A stretch of 64,000 bases of DNA from Anoxybacter fermentans (GTDB taxonomy: Bacteria; Bacillota; Halanaerobiia; DY22613), in NCBI RefSeq assembly GCF_003991135.1, contig NZ_CP016379.1, positions 3,224,001 through 3,288,000 on the forward strand, given 5' to 3'. Positions 9,380-17,254 of this stretch are shown here, one piece after another; within the stretch, counting starts at the first letter, position 1; each line of letters begins with the position of its first letter. A model generated the notes under the pieces. The model made no database searches, was not told where the DNA came from, and saw only the letters and a program-made list of their open reading frames with translations. A program made the translations under genes and the position numbers.

Positions 9380-10246
9380 ATGGTAAAGAAGAAAGATAAA
9401 GTTTCAGATAACCTCTGGAAAAATGCCTGGAAACGGCTTTTGAAAAATAGGGCAGCTGTTTTGGGAATGGTTATTATCGCACTGATTGTATTTTCTGCGA
9501 TTTTTGCACCGTATATAGCACCCTATGATCCAATAAAGCAGAATATACTGGCCCGGTATAAACCACCTTCTGCTAAACATTTATTGGGTACTGATGAACT
9601 GGGCAGGGATATTTTAAGCAGAATAATTTACGGAGCCAGATATTCTTTATTGATTGGAATTATTTCCATTAGTCTGGCTTTAATATTTGGGATAATTTTG
9701 GGGGTTCTGGCTGGTTATTATGGTGGTCTGGTTGATCTTTTAATTATGAGAGTTGTTGATATTATGTTGGCCTTTCCATATATTTTATTGGCCATTGCCA
9801 TCGTTGCTATTTTGGGGCCTGAACTTCGAAATGCAATGATTGCAATTAGTATCGTTAATATTCCTAGATTTGCCCGGCTCATTCGCTCTTCTGTTCTTTC
9901 AATTAAAGAGAGTGAATATGTTCAAGCGGCTAAAGCTTTGGGGGCTTCTGATTTAAGAATTATTATAAAATATTTACTGCCAAATAGTATGGCACCACTT
10001 ATTGTTCAGTCTACATTAAGTATTGCCTCAGCTATTCTTAGTGCAGCAGGGTTAAGTTTTTTAGGACTGGGTGCCCAACCTCCTACTCCCGAGTGGGGAG
10101 CTATGTTAAGTGATGCCCGTTCTGCTCTGCAGCTGGCTCCCTGGGTTGTTACTTTTCCAGGTATTGCAATTATGCTTAATGTATTGGGTTTCAATTTATT
10201 AGGTGATGGATTGCGAGATGCTCTGGATCCAAAACTAAAAAATTGA
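9380..10246 (+). CDS. dppC: Dipeptide/oligopeptide ABC transporter permease DppC
   Basis: A 288-residue inner-membrane permease of the peptide/nickel ABC importer class. It has the OppC N-terminal segment (RLLKNRAAVLGMVIIALIVF) with the first membrane helix, the periplasmic IAPYDPI...HLLGTDELGRDILSRI motif, and the EAA loop that contacts the ATPase (EYVQAAKALGASDLRIIIK). The ending LGDGLRDALDPKLKN is typical. The partner DppB is destroyed just upstream and no DppA, DppD or DppF is in the window, so this may be a stranded subunit unless a partner is encoded elsewhere. RBS GGAGAGGAGG precedes ATG 9380. Confidence 0.93.
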   Translation: MVKKKDKVSDNLWKNAWKRLLKNRAAVLGMVIIALIVFSAIFAPYIAPYDPIKQNILARYKPPSAKHLLGTDELGRDILSRIIYGARYSLLIGIISISLALIFGIILGVLAGYYGGLVDLLIMRVVDIMLAFPYILLAIAIVAILGPELRNAMIAISIVNIPRFARLIRSSVLSIKESEYVQAAKALGASDLRIIIKYLLPNSMAPLIVQSTLSIASAILSAAGLSFLGLGAQPPTPEWGAMLSDARSALQLAPWVVTFPGIAIMLNVLGFNLLGDGLRDALDPKLKN

Positions 10247-10260
10247 TAATTTGGTACATT

Positions 10261-10291
10261 GCCCCTTTGAACAATTGCTTAAAGGGGCTTT
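10261..10291 (+). terminator. Terminator after dppC
   Basis: GCCCCTTT pairs with AAAGGGGC across CAATTG, followed by TTTTGATTTT. It abuts the first copy of the palindromic repeat. Confidence 0.8.
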
Positions 10292-10292
10292 T

Positions 10293-10516
10293 GATTTTAC
10301 TGCAAAAAGCTAATTTTGAGCGACATAGAAATTTTTCGCCAAATCATCTTAGCGAGATTTCCGACGAAATAAGGCCTCATCACAGGAGGTGATGAGCTAG
10401 TTCTAAGGGCCAGGAGGGCCCTTTGATTAGGAAGCTTTATTTCGGCGGAAATCGAGCTTTAAATAATTCGAAAAATTTCTCAAGAAGCGAAAAATTAGCT
10501 TTTTGCAGTTTAATCA
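10293..10516 (+). repeat. Palindromic interspersed repeat, copy 1 (full length)
   Basis: Starts GATTTTACTGCAAAAAGC and ends GCTTTTTGCAGTTTAATC. The two arms pair over about 80 bases; the top holds two hairpins, CATCAC-AGGAG-GTGATG and GGGCC-AGGAG-GGCCC. I define the strand by AGGAG in the loops. It lies between the dppC terminator and the ClC gene. Confidence 0.9.
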
Positions 10517-10612
10517 GAAATAATAGAAAAACATAAAATTTAACTTGAAAATGATATGAGTTTAATGGTAACATGGCGATAGAAATACCCCTATTTTTTA
10601 AGATTGATAAAT

Positions 10613-10795
10613 ATGATTTTGCTGCGAGAAGTTAATTTTTCGCTTCAAAAGAATTTTTTCGAACCATCTAGAGTTCGATTTCAGTCGAATAAGGCACACT
10701 AATAAATAGGTCTTCCTGACCTGGATTAGCTAATCGTTTTCTGTGATGAGACCTTAATTTTTTTCAATCTCACTAAGATGCTTAGACATTTTATA
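10613..10795 (-). repeat. Palindromic interspersed repeat, copy 2 (degenerate)
   Basis: ATGATTTTGCTGCGAGAAGTTAATTTTTCGC start and the CCATCTAGAGTTCGATTTCAG arm are clear, but the central hairpins are mutated (loops read AGGAA and AGAAA on the minus strand) and the right arm fades after CTCACTAAGATG. It is in opposite orientation to copy 1, 97 bases away. Confidence 0.75.
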
Positions 10796-10868
10796 GTTAA
10801 ATTAAATGTTTACATTCCAAATTCAAGTAAAAAATTATTGAAAAATAATGGCAAAGGTCGGAGGAAAT

Positions 10869-12593
10869 ATGACACATAAAGTCTGGTTTAATGATCATTT
10901 GAGTAAACTAAATATCAGTCAGGAGACTTTTTTACTATTTCTTGCCATACTGGTGGGTGTATTGGTAGGAAGTCTAGCTGTTTTTTTTCGTATGGTGACA
11001 GATTGCCTTGTAACAATTATTCTGATCAATTGGAAACTATCTTTACCCCACTACATTGCCTTGATTCCCTTAATAGGAGGTTTGTTGGTTGGATTGGTGA
11101 TACATTATGGTGGTCATAGAGCCAGTGGCCACGGAATCCCGGAGGCCATCCAGGCTGTGGCTTTACAGGGGGGACGGATGAAAGGAAGGACTATCTTTGT
11201 CGAAGGTATTGCTTCTATTTTGACTATCTCCTTTGGGGGCTCGGTAGGAAGGGTTGGCCCGGTAGTCGAAATTGGGGCCGGTGTCGGGTCACTTATTGGG
11301 CAATTTTTTGATAAAAAGGATGAAGTTGTAAAGATGTTGTTGGGCTGTGGAGCTGCAGCAGGAATTGCAGCTATATTTAATGCTCCTATTTCTGGAGTGA
11401 TCTTTGCTCTGGAGATTATTTTAGGAGATTTTACACCAGGTAACTTTAGTATGCTGGTGATTTCTTCTGTAAGTGCAGATATTATTGCCCGGACTATCTT
11501 TGGTGACCGCCCGGCGTTAATAGTGGAGCATTCTTTTCAATTTCACTATTCTGAATTAATCTTTTATATGGGGCTGGGAATCATGGCTGCTATTGTGGGA
11601 ATGATCTTTATCCGGACTCTTTATTATATAGAAGATTTATTCAAAAAAATTCCTCTCCGCCCTGAGTGGCTGAAACCTGCACTAGGGGGCTTATCTGTAG
11701 GGATTATTGGCATGTTTTTACCTCAGGTCTTTGGAGTAGGGTTTGGCGAGATTCATCAAATACTTAATAATAATTATGGAATTGGGCTGCTAGTAGCAAT
11801 TATGGTCTTTAAACTTTTAGCAACCTGTCTCTCTATTGGTTCTGGTATGTCTGGAGGAGTTTTTGCTCCTACATTATTAATTGGGGCCAGCATGGGTGAT
11901 CTTTACGGTAGTATTGTGCAACATTTCTTTTCTGTAGATCCAAAGACCTATGCTCTGGTTGGGATGGGAACCATCCTGGCTGGTGTATCCCATGCTCCCA
12001 TTACAGCGGTTATGATGATTTTTGAGATGACCCGGAATTACCAGATTATTCTTCCTCTGTTGGTTGCTTCTGTTATAGCAAATTTACTATCCAGGCTGAT
12101 TCTTAAAGATAATATTTATACAATGAAATTACGGCGGCGGGGCTTGATTATCCACAAGGGGTATGACCTGGCTCAATTGATGCAGATCCAGGTTTTTAAA
12201 GCCATGTCAAGGGATGTGGACGTTGTAAAGATGGATGAGGCCTTGAGTTCAGTGGTGGAGAAGATGGAAGAAAGTCATCATAATGGTTTTCCAGTAGTCA
12301 ATGATGCGGGAGAAATGGTAGGGATCATCACCAGACATGATTTGAACAAATATAGTCATGAAGAATTGAAAAGGCGAAAGGTAAAAGAAGTAATGACAGA
12401 TAAAGTAAAGGTGGTATATCCTGATGAAACATTAGATCAGGTTCTCTTGCGATTGGTTCAGTATAATGTGGGGCGTATGCCTGTGGTTGAAAGAAATAAT
12501 CCGACCAGAATTCTGGGAGTGATTACGCGTAAAGATATTGTTGACTTTTATCAGAACCGGTTATTGACCGAAAAAACAAATGATAAATGTTGA
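10869..12593 (+). CDS. ClC-family chloride channel/transporter with two CBS domains
   Basis: A 574-residue membrane protein. The ClC filter motifs are present: GHGIPEA (the GSGIP region), GGSVGRVGPVVE (the GREGP region) and GSGMSGGVFAPTL. A pair of CBS domains occupies about residues 448-570 and would bind adenine nucleotides. The external gating glutamate of GREGP is replaced by V129. In ClC-ec1 that glutamate is required for proton exchange, so this protein is predicted to behave as a passive anion channel rather than a Cl-/H+ exchanger (inference). I start at ATG 10869, right after GGAGGAAAT; an in-frame ATG at 10848 has no ribosome site. Confidence 0.9.
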   Translation: MTHKVWFNDHLSKLNISQETFLLFLAILVGVLVGSLAVFFRMVTDCLVTIILINWKLSLPHYIALIPLIGGLLVGLVIHYGGHRASGHGIPEAIQAVALQGGRMKGRTIFVEGIASILTISFGGSVGRVGPVVEIGAGVGSLIGQFFDKKDEVVKMLLGCGAAAGIAAIFNAPISGVIFALEIILGDFTPGNFSMLVISSVSADIIARTIFGDRPALIVEHSFQFHYSELIFYMGLGIMAAIVGMIFIRTLYYIEDLFKKIPLRPEWLKPALGGLSVGIIGMFLPQVFGVGFGEIHQILNNNYGIGLLVAIMVFKLLATCLSIGSGMSGGVFAPTLLIGASMGDLYGSIVQHFFSVDPKTYALVGMGTILAGVSHAPITAVMMIFEMTRNYQIILPLLVASVIANLLSRLILKDNIYTMKLRRRGLIIHKGYDLAQLMQIQVFKAMSRDVDVVKMDEALSSVVEKMEESHHNGFPVVNDAGEMVGIITRHDLNKYSHEELKRRKVKEVMTDKVKVVYPDETLDQVLLRLVQYNVGRMPVVERNNPTRILGVITRKDIVDFYQNRLLTEKTNDKC

Positions 12594-12637
12594 GCCTACC
12601 TTGAAAAGGAAGACGAATCAAGGTAGGCTCATTTTTT
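12592..12637. terminator. Bidirectional terminator between convergent genes
   Basis: GAGCCTACCTTGA pairs with TCAAGGTAGGCTC, followed by ATTTTTTA. It sits between the plus-strand ClC gene and the minus-strand FBP aldolase/phosphatase gene. Confidence 0.85.
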
Positions 12638-12638
12638 A

Positions 12639-13754
12639 TTAGAGAGTAGTAAAGCGGTCTTTAAGGTGATTTAATATTTGGGGAAGAGTTGTATATTCCA
12701 TATCCTGTAGGGGTAAGCGGTGTGGTTCAAAAGGTCCCTGGCGTCTTAAGTAGGTAGCGATTTTACTTGCTTCTTTACGAGCTTCATCAAAGGCTGGATC
12801 TTTGAAAAGATCAGCGGGACCGACCAGTTGATCTTCTGTAATCTGGAAACCTGCAGCTACGATCCTGGGTGGGCCATCAAATCGGGTGCAGTTGGCGTCA
12901 TCAAAAGAGACGGGCATTATTGGGCCATTATGGCTTCCTCGCATCCAGCCACTAACAAGATATGGAAGAGCAAAAGGTTCTAGTACTTCACCCAATGCTG
13001 GAAGACCTGATTGGCATCGTATTAAAGCTACCGGATCATCTTTACCAACATATTCTCCGGCGATTTGGGAAAGTTTTTCGGTACTTACACTGGCTACAGG
13101 AATTTCAGGGTTCAGTTTTGGATGATCTGGGCCAGGATAGACATGTTTAATCACATATCTGCTTTTAGCGCCGATTAAAGCCAGTAGTTGATAAGACTCT
13201 TCCGGGGTTTTTAACCTTACAGAGGTGTGTTTCATGATATCCCATACTTCAAAAACGAAACCGCCTTGAAGAGATGGGTCAATTACCAGTCCTGCTGTAT
13301 TAAATGGGTCAGCAAAGATGCGGTAAAGGGGTAGATTAAATGCTCCGGGTTCTGTTTTATCCATCATAAAGGCTACTACCGGTTCTGAAGGGCGCAAACT
13401 AAAAGTCAATTCTGCAACTCCTGGGCCCATTCCTTTGACATTACCGGAGAATGCATTGGTCAGAAGGTCCTGACCTGCTCCATATAATCTAAGCCTGTGA
13501 GCTTCTTTTGCTGCTTTTTTAAAAGTTTGCCAGGCCAGTTCATGGATTAAAGGGGAGTCATTTCCATGCTGGTGATAGAAAAGAAGCTGGAGGTCGTCAC
13601 CTACTTTCATAACCCGATAGTCAATAATATCTCCTTTTTTCTTAGCATTCATTAATTCTCTTTCTCCTATCTCGATTAGATTAGGGTGAATGCCAACATG
13701 CCCGGGAAATCCACCAATATCGGCTTTAATCAAACTTAATGTTACCTGCTTCAT
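12639..13754 (-). CDS. fbp: Fructose-1,6-bisphosphate aldolase/phosphatase (archaeal-type, FBPA/P)
   Basis: A 371-residue bifunctional gluconeogenic enzyme that condenses triose phosphates to fructose 1,6-bisphosphate and then removes the 1-phosphate, using Mg2+. Family hallmarks run through it: SLIKADIGGFPGHVGIHP at the N-terminus (metal-binding D and H), YHQHGNDSPLIHELAW, RLYGAGQDLLTNAFSGNVKG, DKTEPGAFNLPLYRIFADPF, and GSHNGPIMPVSFDDANCTRF. In Archaea and deep-branching bacteria this single enzyme makes glycolysis run toward sugar synthesis. It stands alone on the minus strand. RBS GGAGG lies just before its ATG. Confidence 0.95.
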   Translation of the reverse strand: MKQVTLSLIKADIGGFPGHVGIHPNLIEIGERELMNAKKKGDIIDYRVMKVGDDLQLLFYHQHGNDSPLIHELAWQTFKKAAKEAHRLRLYGAGQDLLTNAFSGNVKGMGPGVAELTFSLRPSEPVVAFMMDKTEPGAFNLPLYRIFADPFNTAGLVIDPSLQGGFVFEVWDIMKHTSVRLKTPEESYQLLALIGAKSRYVIKHVYPGPDHPKLNPEIPVASVSTEKLSQIAGEYVGKDDPVALIRCQSGLPALGEVLEPFALPYLVSGWMRGSHNGPIMPVSFDDANCTRFDGPPRIVAAGFQITEDQLVGPADLFKDPAFDEARKEASKIATYLRRQGPFEPHRLPLQDMEYTTLPQILNHLKDRFTTL

Positions 13755-13881
13755 TAAATAACCTCCTTATAAAAATGTGTGTAATAATTATCTGATAATA
13801 AGTTAAATATGCTATACTTATTATAATATATGCTATACTAAAAGAAAAGAGACTTTAATCATAAAATTTTTTAAAAAATTC

Positions 13882-13910
13882 TTGACAGAGTAAAGTAAGG
13901 AAGTTATAAT
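13882..13910 (+). promoter_or_regulatory. Consensus sigma-A promoter of the aspS T-box leader
   Basis: TTGACA (13882-13887), a 17-base spacer, TATAAT (13905-13910): both hexamers match the vegetative consensus exactly. Transcription would start a few bases before the T-box leader. Confidence 0.88.
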
Positions 13911-13917
13911 GATGAAT

Positions 13918-14200
13918 AAAAACAAATTAGTTGGTTAAAACGATGATGATGGGAAGAAGTAGGTAGATGGAAAGGCTGCCAGCGAGTCAGGGATAGTGTG
14001 AGCCTGATCAGCACTCCGCTACTGAAAGACATCCCGGAATTGCTGACTCGAAAACTCCTTTTTTGAGGGGTAAGTAGGGTTGGACGGTTTTCCCCCGTTA
14101 TCGGGAAGTAGAGTGAACCTGTTCATTTCAGGTTAAGTAGGGTGGCACCGCGGGAATTTACACTCTCGCCCCTATATTGGGGTGGGAGTTTATTTTTTTA
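13918..14200 (+). promoter_or_regulatory. T-box riboswitch (Asp specifier GAC), leader of aspS
   Basis: A tRNA-sensing leader. It contains the Stem I region (GCGAGTCAG pairing with CTGACTCG), a candidate specifier GAC at 14038-14040 in GAAAGACATCC, the T-box AGGGTGGCACCGCGG at 14139-14153, and a terminator (ACTCTCGCCCC pairing with GGGGTGGGAGT, then a T run). Uncharged tRNA-Asp would pair with the specifier and the T-box to form the antiterminator and let aspS be transcribed. The GAC specifier fits the downstream enzyme. Specifier assignment is by eye. Confidence 0.88.
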
Positions 14201-14220
14201 ATGTTTTAGGAAATTATAAA

Positions 14221-14443
14221 ATGATTAAACTGCAAAAGCTAATTTTTCGCTCCAAAAGAAATTTTTCTAACCATCTAAAGTTCGATTTCAGTCGAAATAA
14301 GGCACACTAATCAATGGACCCTCCTGGCCCTTGATTAGCTCATCACTTCCTGTGATGAGGCCTTATTTCGATTGAAATCTCACTAAGATGGTTTAACGAA
14401 AAATTTCTATGTCGCTCAAAATTAGCTTTTGCAGTTTAATCAT
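14221..14443 (-). repeat. Palindromic interspersed repeat, copy 3 (full length, inside the aspS leader)
   Basis: ATGATTAAACTGCAAAAGC to GCTTTTGCAGTTTAATCAT. Both ends carry four A/T instead of the usual five, so the pairing is kept. The minus-strand loops read AGGAG and AGGAA. It separates the complete T-box from a second partial one. Confidence 0.9.
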
Positions 14444-14453
14444 AAAATAAAAT

Positions 14454-14566
14454 TAGGTGCCTGAAGAGCATTTTGTTCTACTGAAATGGATAGGTTAACA
14501 AGGGTGGCACCGCGGATAATTCCGTCCCTTGGCATAGTTTATCTTGCCATGTGGACGGATTTTTTA
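14454..14566 (+). promoter_or_regulatory. Second, stem-I-less T-box antiterminator/terminator before aspS
   Basis: A second T-box sequence AGGGTGGCACCGCGG (14501-14515) is followed by a terminator (TCCGTCC pairing with GGACGGA, then TTTTTT). Only about 50 bases lie between it and repeat copy 3, too little for a Stem I and specifier. It is either a decayed half of a tandem T-box or one whose front was displaced by the repeat. Confidence 0.75.
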
Positions 14567-14627
14567 ATATCTGATTCTGGCCAGATCAGATTTTCGATAA
14601 ATAATTTATGTAGGGAGGTTGTTTGCA

Positions 14628-15917
14628 ATGAAACGTCAGTTGGCAAGGGAGTTAGAAGGTAAGATTGGTGAAACCGTAAAAATTCAGGGGTGGGTGCATC
14701 GGATCCGGAATCTGGGGGGAATTGCTTTTATTCTCTTAAGAGACCGTTCCGGTGTTGTCCAGTGTGTAGTGGATACTAAAGAAATTGATATCAAAGGTTT
14801 AAAGTTGGAGAGTGTGGTTGAAATTATTGGGAGAGTGAAAGAAGAGTCCCGGGTTGAATTGGGGCTGGAAATTTTGGTTCAGGAATTGAAAGTTATTTCA
14901 AAAGTGGTAGAAGACCTTCCCATTGAGATTAACAACGAAGAATTAAAGGCAAATTTGGATACAGTTTTGAATCACAGGGTTTTGAGTTTGCGTAATCTAA
15001 AGACCAATGCTATTTTTAAGGTTCAGGCAGCATTGGCCCAGGGTTTTGCCGCTTTTCTTAAAAAGGAGGGTTTTACCCAGATCTTTACTCCAAAAATTGT
15101 GGCAACAGGTACGGAAGGAGGGACTGAACTCTTTCAAGTGCAATATTTTGATAAAAAAGCCTATCTGGCCCAGAGCCCTCAGTTTTATAAGCAGATGCTA
15201 GTAGGAGCGGGGTATGAAAGGGTCTTTGAAATTGGCCATGTTTATCGGGCAGAGACACATGATACGTCACGGCATACCAATGAATTTATTAGTCTAGATT
15301 TAGAGATGGGCTTTATTGAAGATGAAAGAGATGTGATGGCTTTAGAAACCCGGATGCTTAAAGAAATTTTCGCCTTTATAAAGGAGGAATGTGCCAGGGA
15401 GTTGGATTTATTGGAGGTAGAGGTGCCGGAGATAGGTGATGAGATTCCTTCTATAAAATTTCCAGAGGCGTTAGAGATTTTACGTCAGGAATATGGCAAA
15501 GAAGATCTTAAGATGGATTTAGACCCGGAAGGAGAACGGTTAATTGCTAAATATGTGAAAGAACGGTACGGATCTGAATTTGTCTTTATCACCCACTATC
15601 CTCAGGCAAAGCGACCTATGTACACTATGCCTGCAGAAGATGGATTGACCCACAGTTTTGATTTGCTCTTCAGGGGATTGGAAATTACAACCGGCGGTCA
15701 GCGAATTCATGACTATGAACAACTAAAAGCCAGTATTATCTCCCGGGGTTTATCGGTGGAAAGTTTCAGCGACTATCTGGAAGTCTTTAAATTTGGTATG
15801 CCGCCTCATGGGGGACTTGCTATTGGCTTAGAAAGACTGACAGGACAGCTTTTAGGATATAAAAATATTCGCCAGACCACTCTCTTTCCCCGGGATCGTT
15901 ACCGGATTCGTCCATAA
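14628..15917 (+). CDS. aspS: Aspartate--tRNA(Asp/Asn) ligase, archaeal-type
   Basis: A 429-residue class II tRNA synthetase. It has the N-terminal OB-fold (KIQGWVHRIRNLGGIAFILL) and the three class II motifs: FTPKIVATGTEGGTELF, the motif 2 loop RAETHDTSRHTNEF, and the C-terminal GLAIGLERLTGQLLG motif 3. The short length (bacterial AspRS is about 590 residues with a GAD domain) and the motif 2 sequence mark the archaeal-type, often non-discriminating enzyme, which charges both tRNA-Asp and tRNA-Asn and relies on GatCAB for Asn-tRNA. ATG 14628 follows GGGAGG; an upstream in-frame TTG at 14619 overlaps that site. It is under T-box control. Confidence 0.93.
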   Translation: MKRQLARELEGKIGETVKIQGWVHRIRNLGGIAFILLRDRSGVVQCVVDTKEIDIKGLKLESVVEIIGRVKEESRVELGLEILVQELKVISKVVEDLPIEINNEELKANLDTVLNHRVLSLRNLKTNAIFKVQAALAQGFAAFLKKEGFTQIFTPKIVATGTEGGTELFQVQYFDKKAYLAQSPQFYKQMLVGAGYERVFEIGHVYRAETHDTSRHTNEFISLDLEMGFIEDERDVMALETRMLKEIFAFIKEECARELDLLEVEVPEIGDEIPSIKFPEALEILRQEYGKEDLKMDLDPEGERLIAKYVKERYGSEFVFITHYPQAKRPMYTMPAEDGLTHSFDLLFRGLEITTGGQRIHDYEQLKASIISRGLSVESFSDYLEVFKFGMPPHGGLAIGLERLTGQLLGYKNIRQTTLFPRDRYRIRP

Positions 15918-15918
15918 C

Positions 15919-15950
15919 AAGCGTCAGCATTTTAAGCTGGCGCTTTGGTT
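15919..15950 (+). terminator. Terminator after aspS
   Basis: AAGCGTCAGC pairs with GCTGGCGCTT, followed by TGGTTT. It begins directly after the stop codon. Confidence 0.7.
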
Positions 15951-16067
15951 TATGAGACTCTGTGGTGGACTGGATTACTTTGTTGATTTATGATAAAATG
16001 AGTTTGGGTATCAATTGCAAGAATGGGTAGAATAAAGATGATAAAGTATTAAAAGAAGGTGATAAGG

Positions 16068-17249
16068 ATGGAAGAGGTTGTCTATCTTGATAATAGTGCT
16101 ACAACCCGGGTTGCTCCTGAAGTAATTGATGCTATGGTAAAGATGATGGAAAAGGATTATGGTAATCCTTCATCTCTTCATCGGATGGGTATTACTGTGG
16201 AGAAAAAGATAAACAAAGCCAGAGAACAGATAGCTAAAATATTAGGTGTTAAACCGAAAGAAATTATCTTTACATCGGGTGGTACTGAAGCAAATAACCT
16301 GGCCATTCGCGGTGTTGTTTATCAATATAATAAGCGAGGCAGGCATTTAATAACGACCAGGATTGAACATCCTTCTGTTTTAAATACATTTCAGCGGTTA
16401 GAAGAGGAAGGATTTGAGGTTACATATTTGCCAGTTGATAGGGAAGGATTTATCAGTATAGAAGAGTTAAAATCAGCCATTACTCCTGAGACGATTCTGG
16501 TAAGCATTATGCATGTTAATAATGAAATCGGAACCATTCAACCAATTCAGAAGATGGGAGAAGTGATTAAAGAGATAAATCCCCGTACTATTTTTCATGT
16601 TGATGCAGTCCAATCTTTTGGAAAACTGTCCTTAAATCCGATTCAGATGAAAGTGGATCTTTTGACCATTAGTGGTCACAAGATTCATGGTCCTAAGGGA
16701 ATTGGTGCACTTTATTGTAATGAGAAAATTAATTTGAAGCCTTTAGTTGAAGGTGGAGGTCAAGAGTGGAATATACGCTCGGGAACGGAGAATGTTCCGG
16801 GAATAATAGGATTGGGTCTTGCTTCTCAATTGATTGTAAAAGAGAGAGAAGCAAATGTAGAGCGTTTAAAGGATTTAAAAGGATGGTTTTTAAAGGAACT
16901 TAAAAAGCTTATTCCTGATGTGAAGATCAATGGTCCTGAATCGGTGGAAGATATAAAAGAAGGCAAAAGTGCACCTTATATTATCAATTTATCCTTTCCA
17001 GGGCTTAAGGGAGAGGTATTGCTCCACGCACTGGAGGATTTTAATATCTATGTTTCTACCGGATCAGCCTGTCACTCCCGAAAGAGTGCTCCAAGCCATG
17101 TTTTACAGGCCATTGGGCTTAATCAGAGAGAACTGGAGAGTGCAATACGGATCAGTTTATCTTTCCATACGCAAAAAGAAGAGTTAGAATACCTGTTAGA
17201 ACATTTACCTGATCTGGTAGTTGAATTACGAAATTTAATGCAGAGGTGA
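16068..17249 (+). CDS. Cysteine desulfurase (NifS/IscS-like)
   Basis: A 393-residue PLP enzyme that takes sulfur from cysteine as an enzyme-bound persulfide. The N-terminus VVYLDNSATTRVAPEV, the PLP lysine K205 in SGHKIHGPKG, and the sulfur-carrying C335 in TGSACHSRKSAPSHVL are all present. Its stop overlaps the start region of thiI, and the pair is a known arrangement in which a dedicated NifS-like protein feeds ThiI for 4-thiouridine in tRNA and/or thiamine synthesis. Start ATG 16068 follows AGAAGGTGAT; an in-frame GTG at 16059 lies inside that ribosome site. Confidence 0.93.
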   Translation: MEEVVYLDNSATTRVAPEVIDAMVKMMEKDYGNPSSLHRMGITVEKKINKAREQIAKILGVKPKEIIFTSGGTEANNLAIRGVVYQYNKRGRHLITTRIEHPSVLNTFQRLEEEGFEVTYLPVDREGFISIEELKSAITPETILVSIMHVNNEIGTIQPIQKMGEVIKEINPRTIFHVDAVQSFGKLSLNPIQMKVDLLTISGHKIHGPKGIGALYCNEKINLKPLVEGGGQEWNIRSGTENVPGIIGLGLASQLIVKEREANVERLKDLKGWFLKELKKLIPDVKINGPESVEDIKEGKSAPYIINLSFPGLKGEVLLHALEDFNIYVSTGSACHSRKSAPSHVLQAIGLNQRELESAIRISLSFHTQKEELEYLLEHLPDLVVELRNLMQR

Positions 17250-17254
17250 GGAGA

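Noticed and set aside
12886..13150. Plus-strand frames opposite the FBP aldolase/phosphatase gene
   Set aside because: They are antisense shadows of a strongly conserved gene.
13808..13839. ATGCTATACT direct repeat as an operator of the FBP aldolase/phosphatase gene
   Set aside because: Two copies exist, but nothing ties them to a known regulator and the region is simple AT-rich DNA.
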